A DNA stretch of 13,612 nucleotides from Oscillospiraceae bacterium (GTDB taxonomy: Bacteria > Bacillota > Clostridia > Oscillospirales > Oscillospiraceae). Below, piece by piece: positions 13,602 through 13,612 of this stretch. The notes below the pieces were generated by a model. The model had not been told where the DNA came from and did no database searches. It was given only the letters and a program-made list of their open reading frames with translations. The stretch is from contig JAEETR010000016.1 in NCBI GenBank assembly GCA_016286595.1, forward strand, positions 1 to 13,612, written 5' to 3'. Made by a program: the position numbers and the translations under genes. How positions within the stretch are numbered: position 1 is the first letter of the stretch; each line of letters begins with the position of its first letter.

Positions 13602-13612
13602 GTATTTGTTTA

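Overview
This looks like chromosomal DNA from a high-GC member of the Firmicutes, most likely a Clostridia-class anaerobe. The evidence is strong AGGAGG-type ribosome binding sites, sigma-A-like promoters, short GC-rich terminators, a tandem glycine riboswitch in front of a sodium/amino-acid symporter, and a ribonuclease Y gene. The exact lineage cannot be fixed from the sequence. I see no rRNA or tRNA gene, CRISPR array, transposase or phage gene.

Left part (1-5241). A membrane-bound GGDEF protein (350-1849, +) has a long leader and a promoter decorated with inverted repeats. It converges on an alanine/glycine:cation symporter (1911-3416, -), with a shared bidirectional terminator between them. 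The symporter is read from a consensus promoter through a tandem glycine riboswitch and then an intrinsic terminator hairpin. A 12-TM MFS transporter (3882-5072, +) is transcribed divergently from its own promoter. Its 3' end runs into the C-terminal remnant of a histidine phosphatase (about 5071-5241), which has no start and no N-terminal half.

Middle part (5265-7251). After a terminator comes a two-gene operon with its own promoter: a TrmH/SpoU-family RNA 2'-O-methyltransferase, and 10 bases later an alpha/beta hydrolase with an N-terminal hydrophobic segment. A strong terminator closes it.

Right part (7294-13612). Two tandem type-B carboxylesterase paralogues (about two thirds identical over their first 230 residues) form an apparent operon with C-ending codon use suggesting high expression. 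A terminator and a new promoter follow. Next is a six-bladed NHL propeller protein that keeps, as I recall the family, the zinc ligands and catalytic residues of mammalian peptidyl-alpha-hydroxyglycine alpha-amidating lyase (PAL). The esterase and PAL-like promoters share nearly the same -10 region and similar -35 boxes. A bidirectional terminator separates this locus from rny (ribonuclease Y, -), which has its own promoter at the window edge.

The most interesting part is the esterase-esterase-PAL-like cluster, which may be an uncharacterised cytoplasmic catabolic locus. The riboswitch-controlled symporter and the operator-like repeats at the GGDEF promoter are the best regulatory signals.
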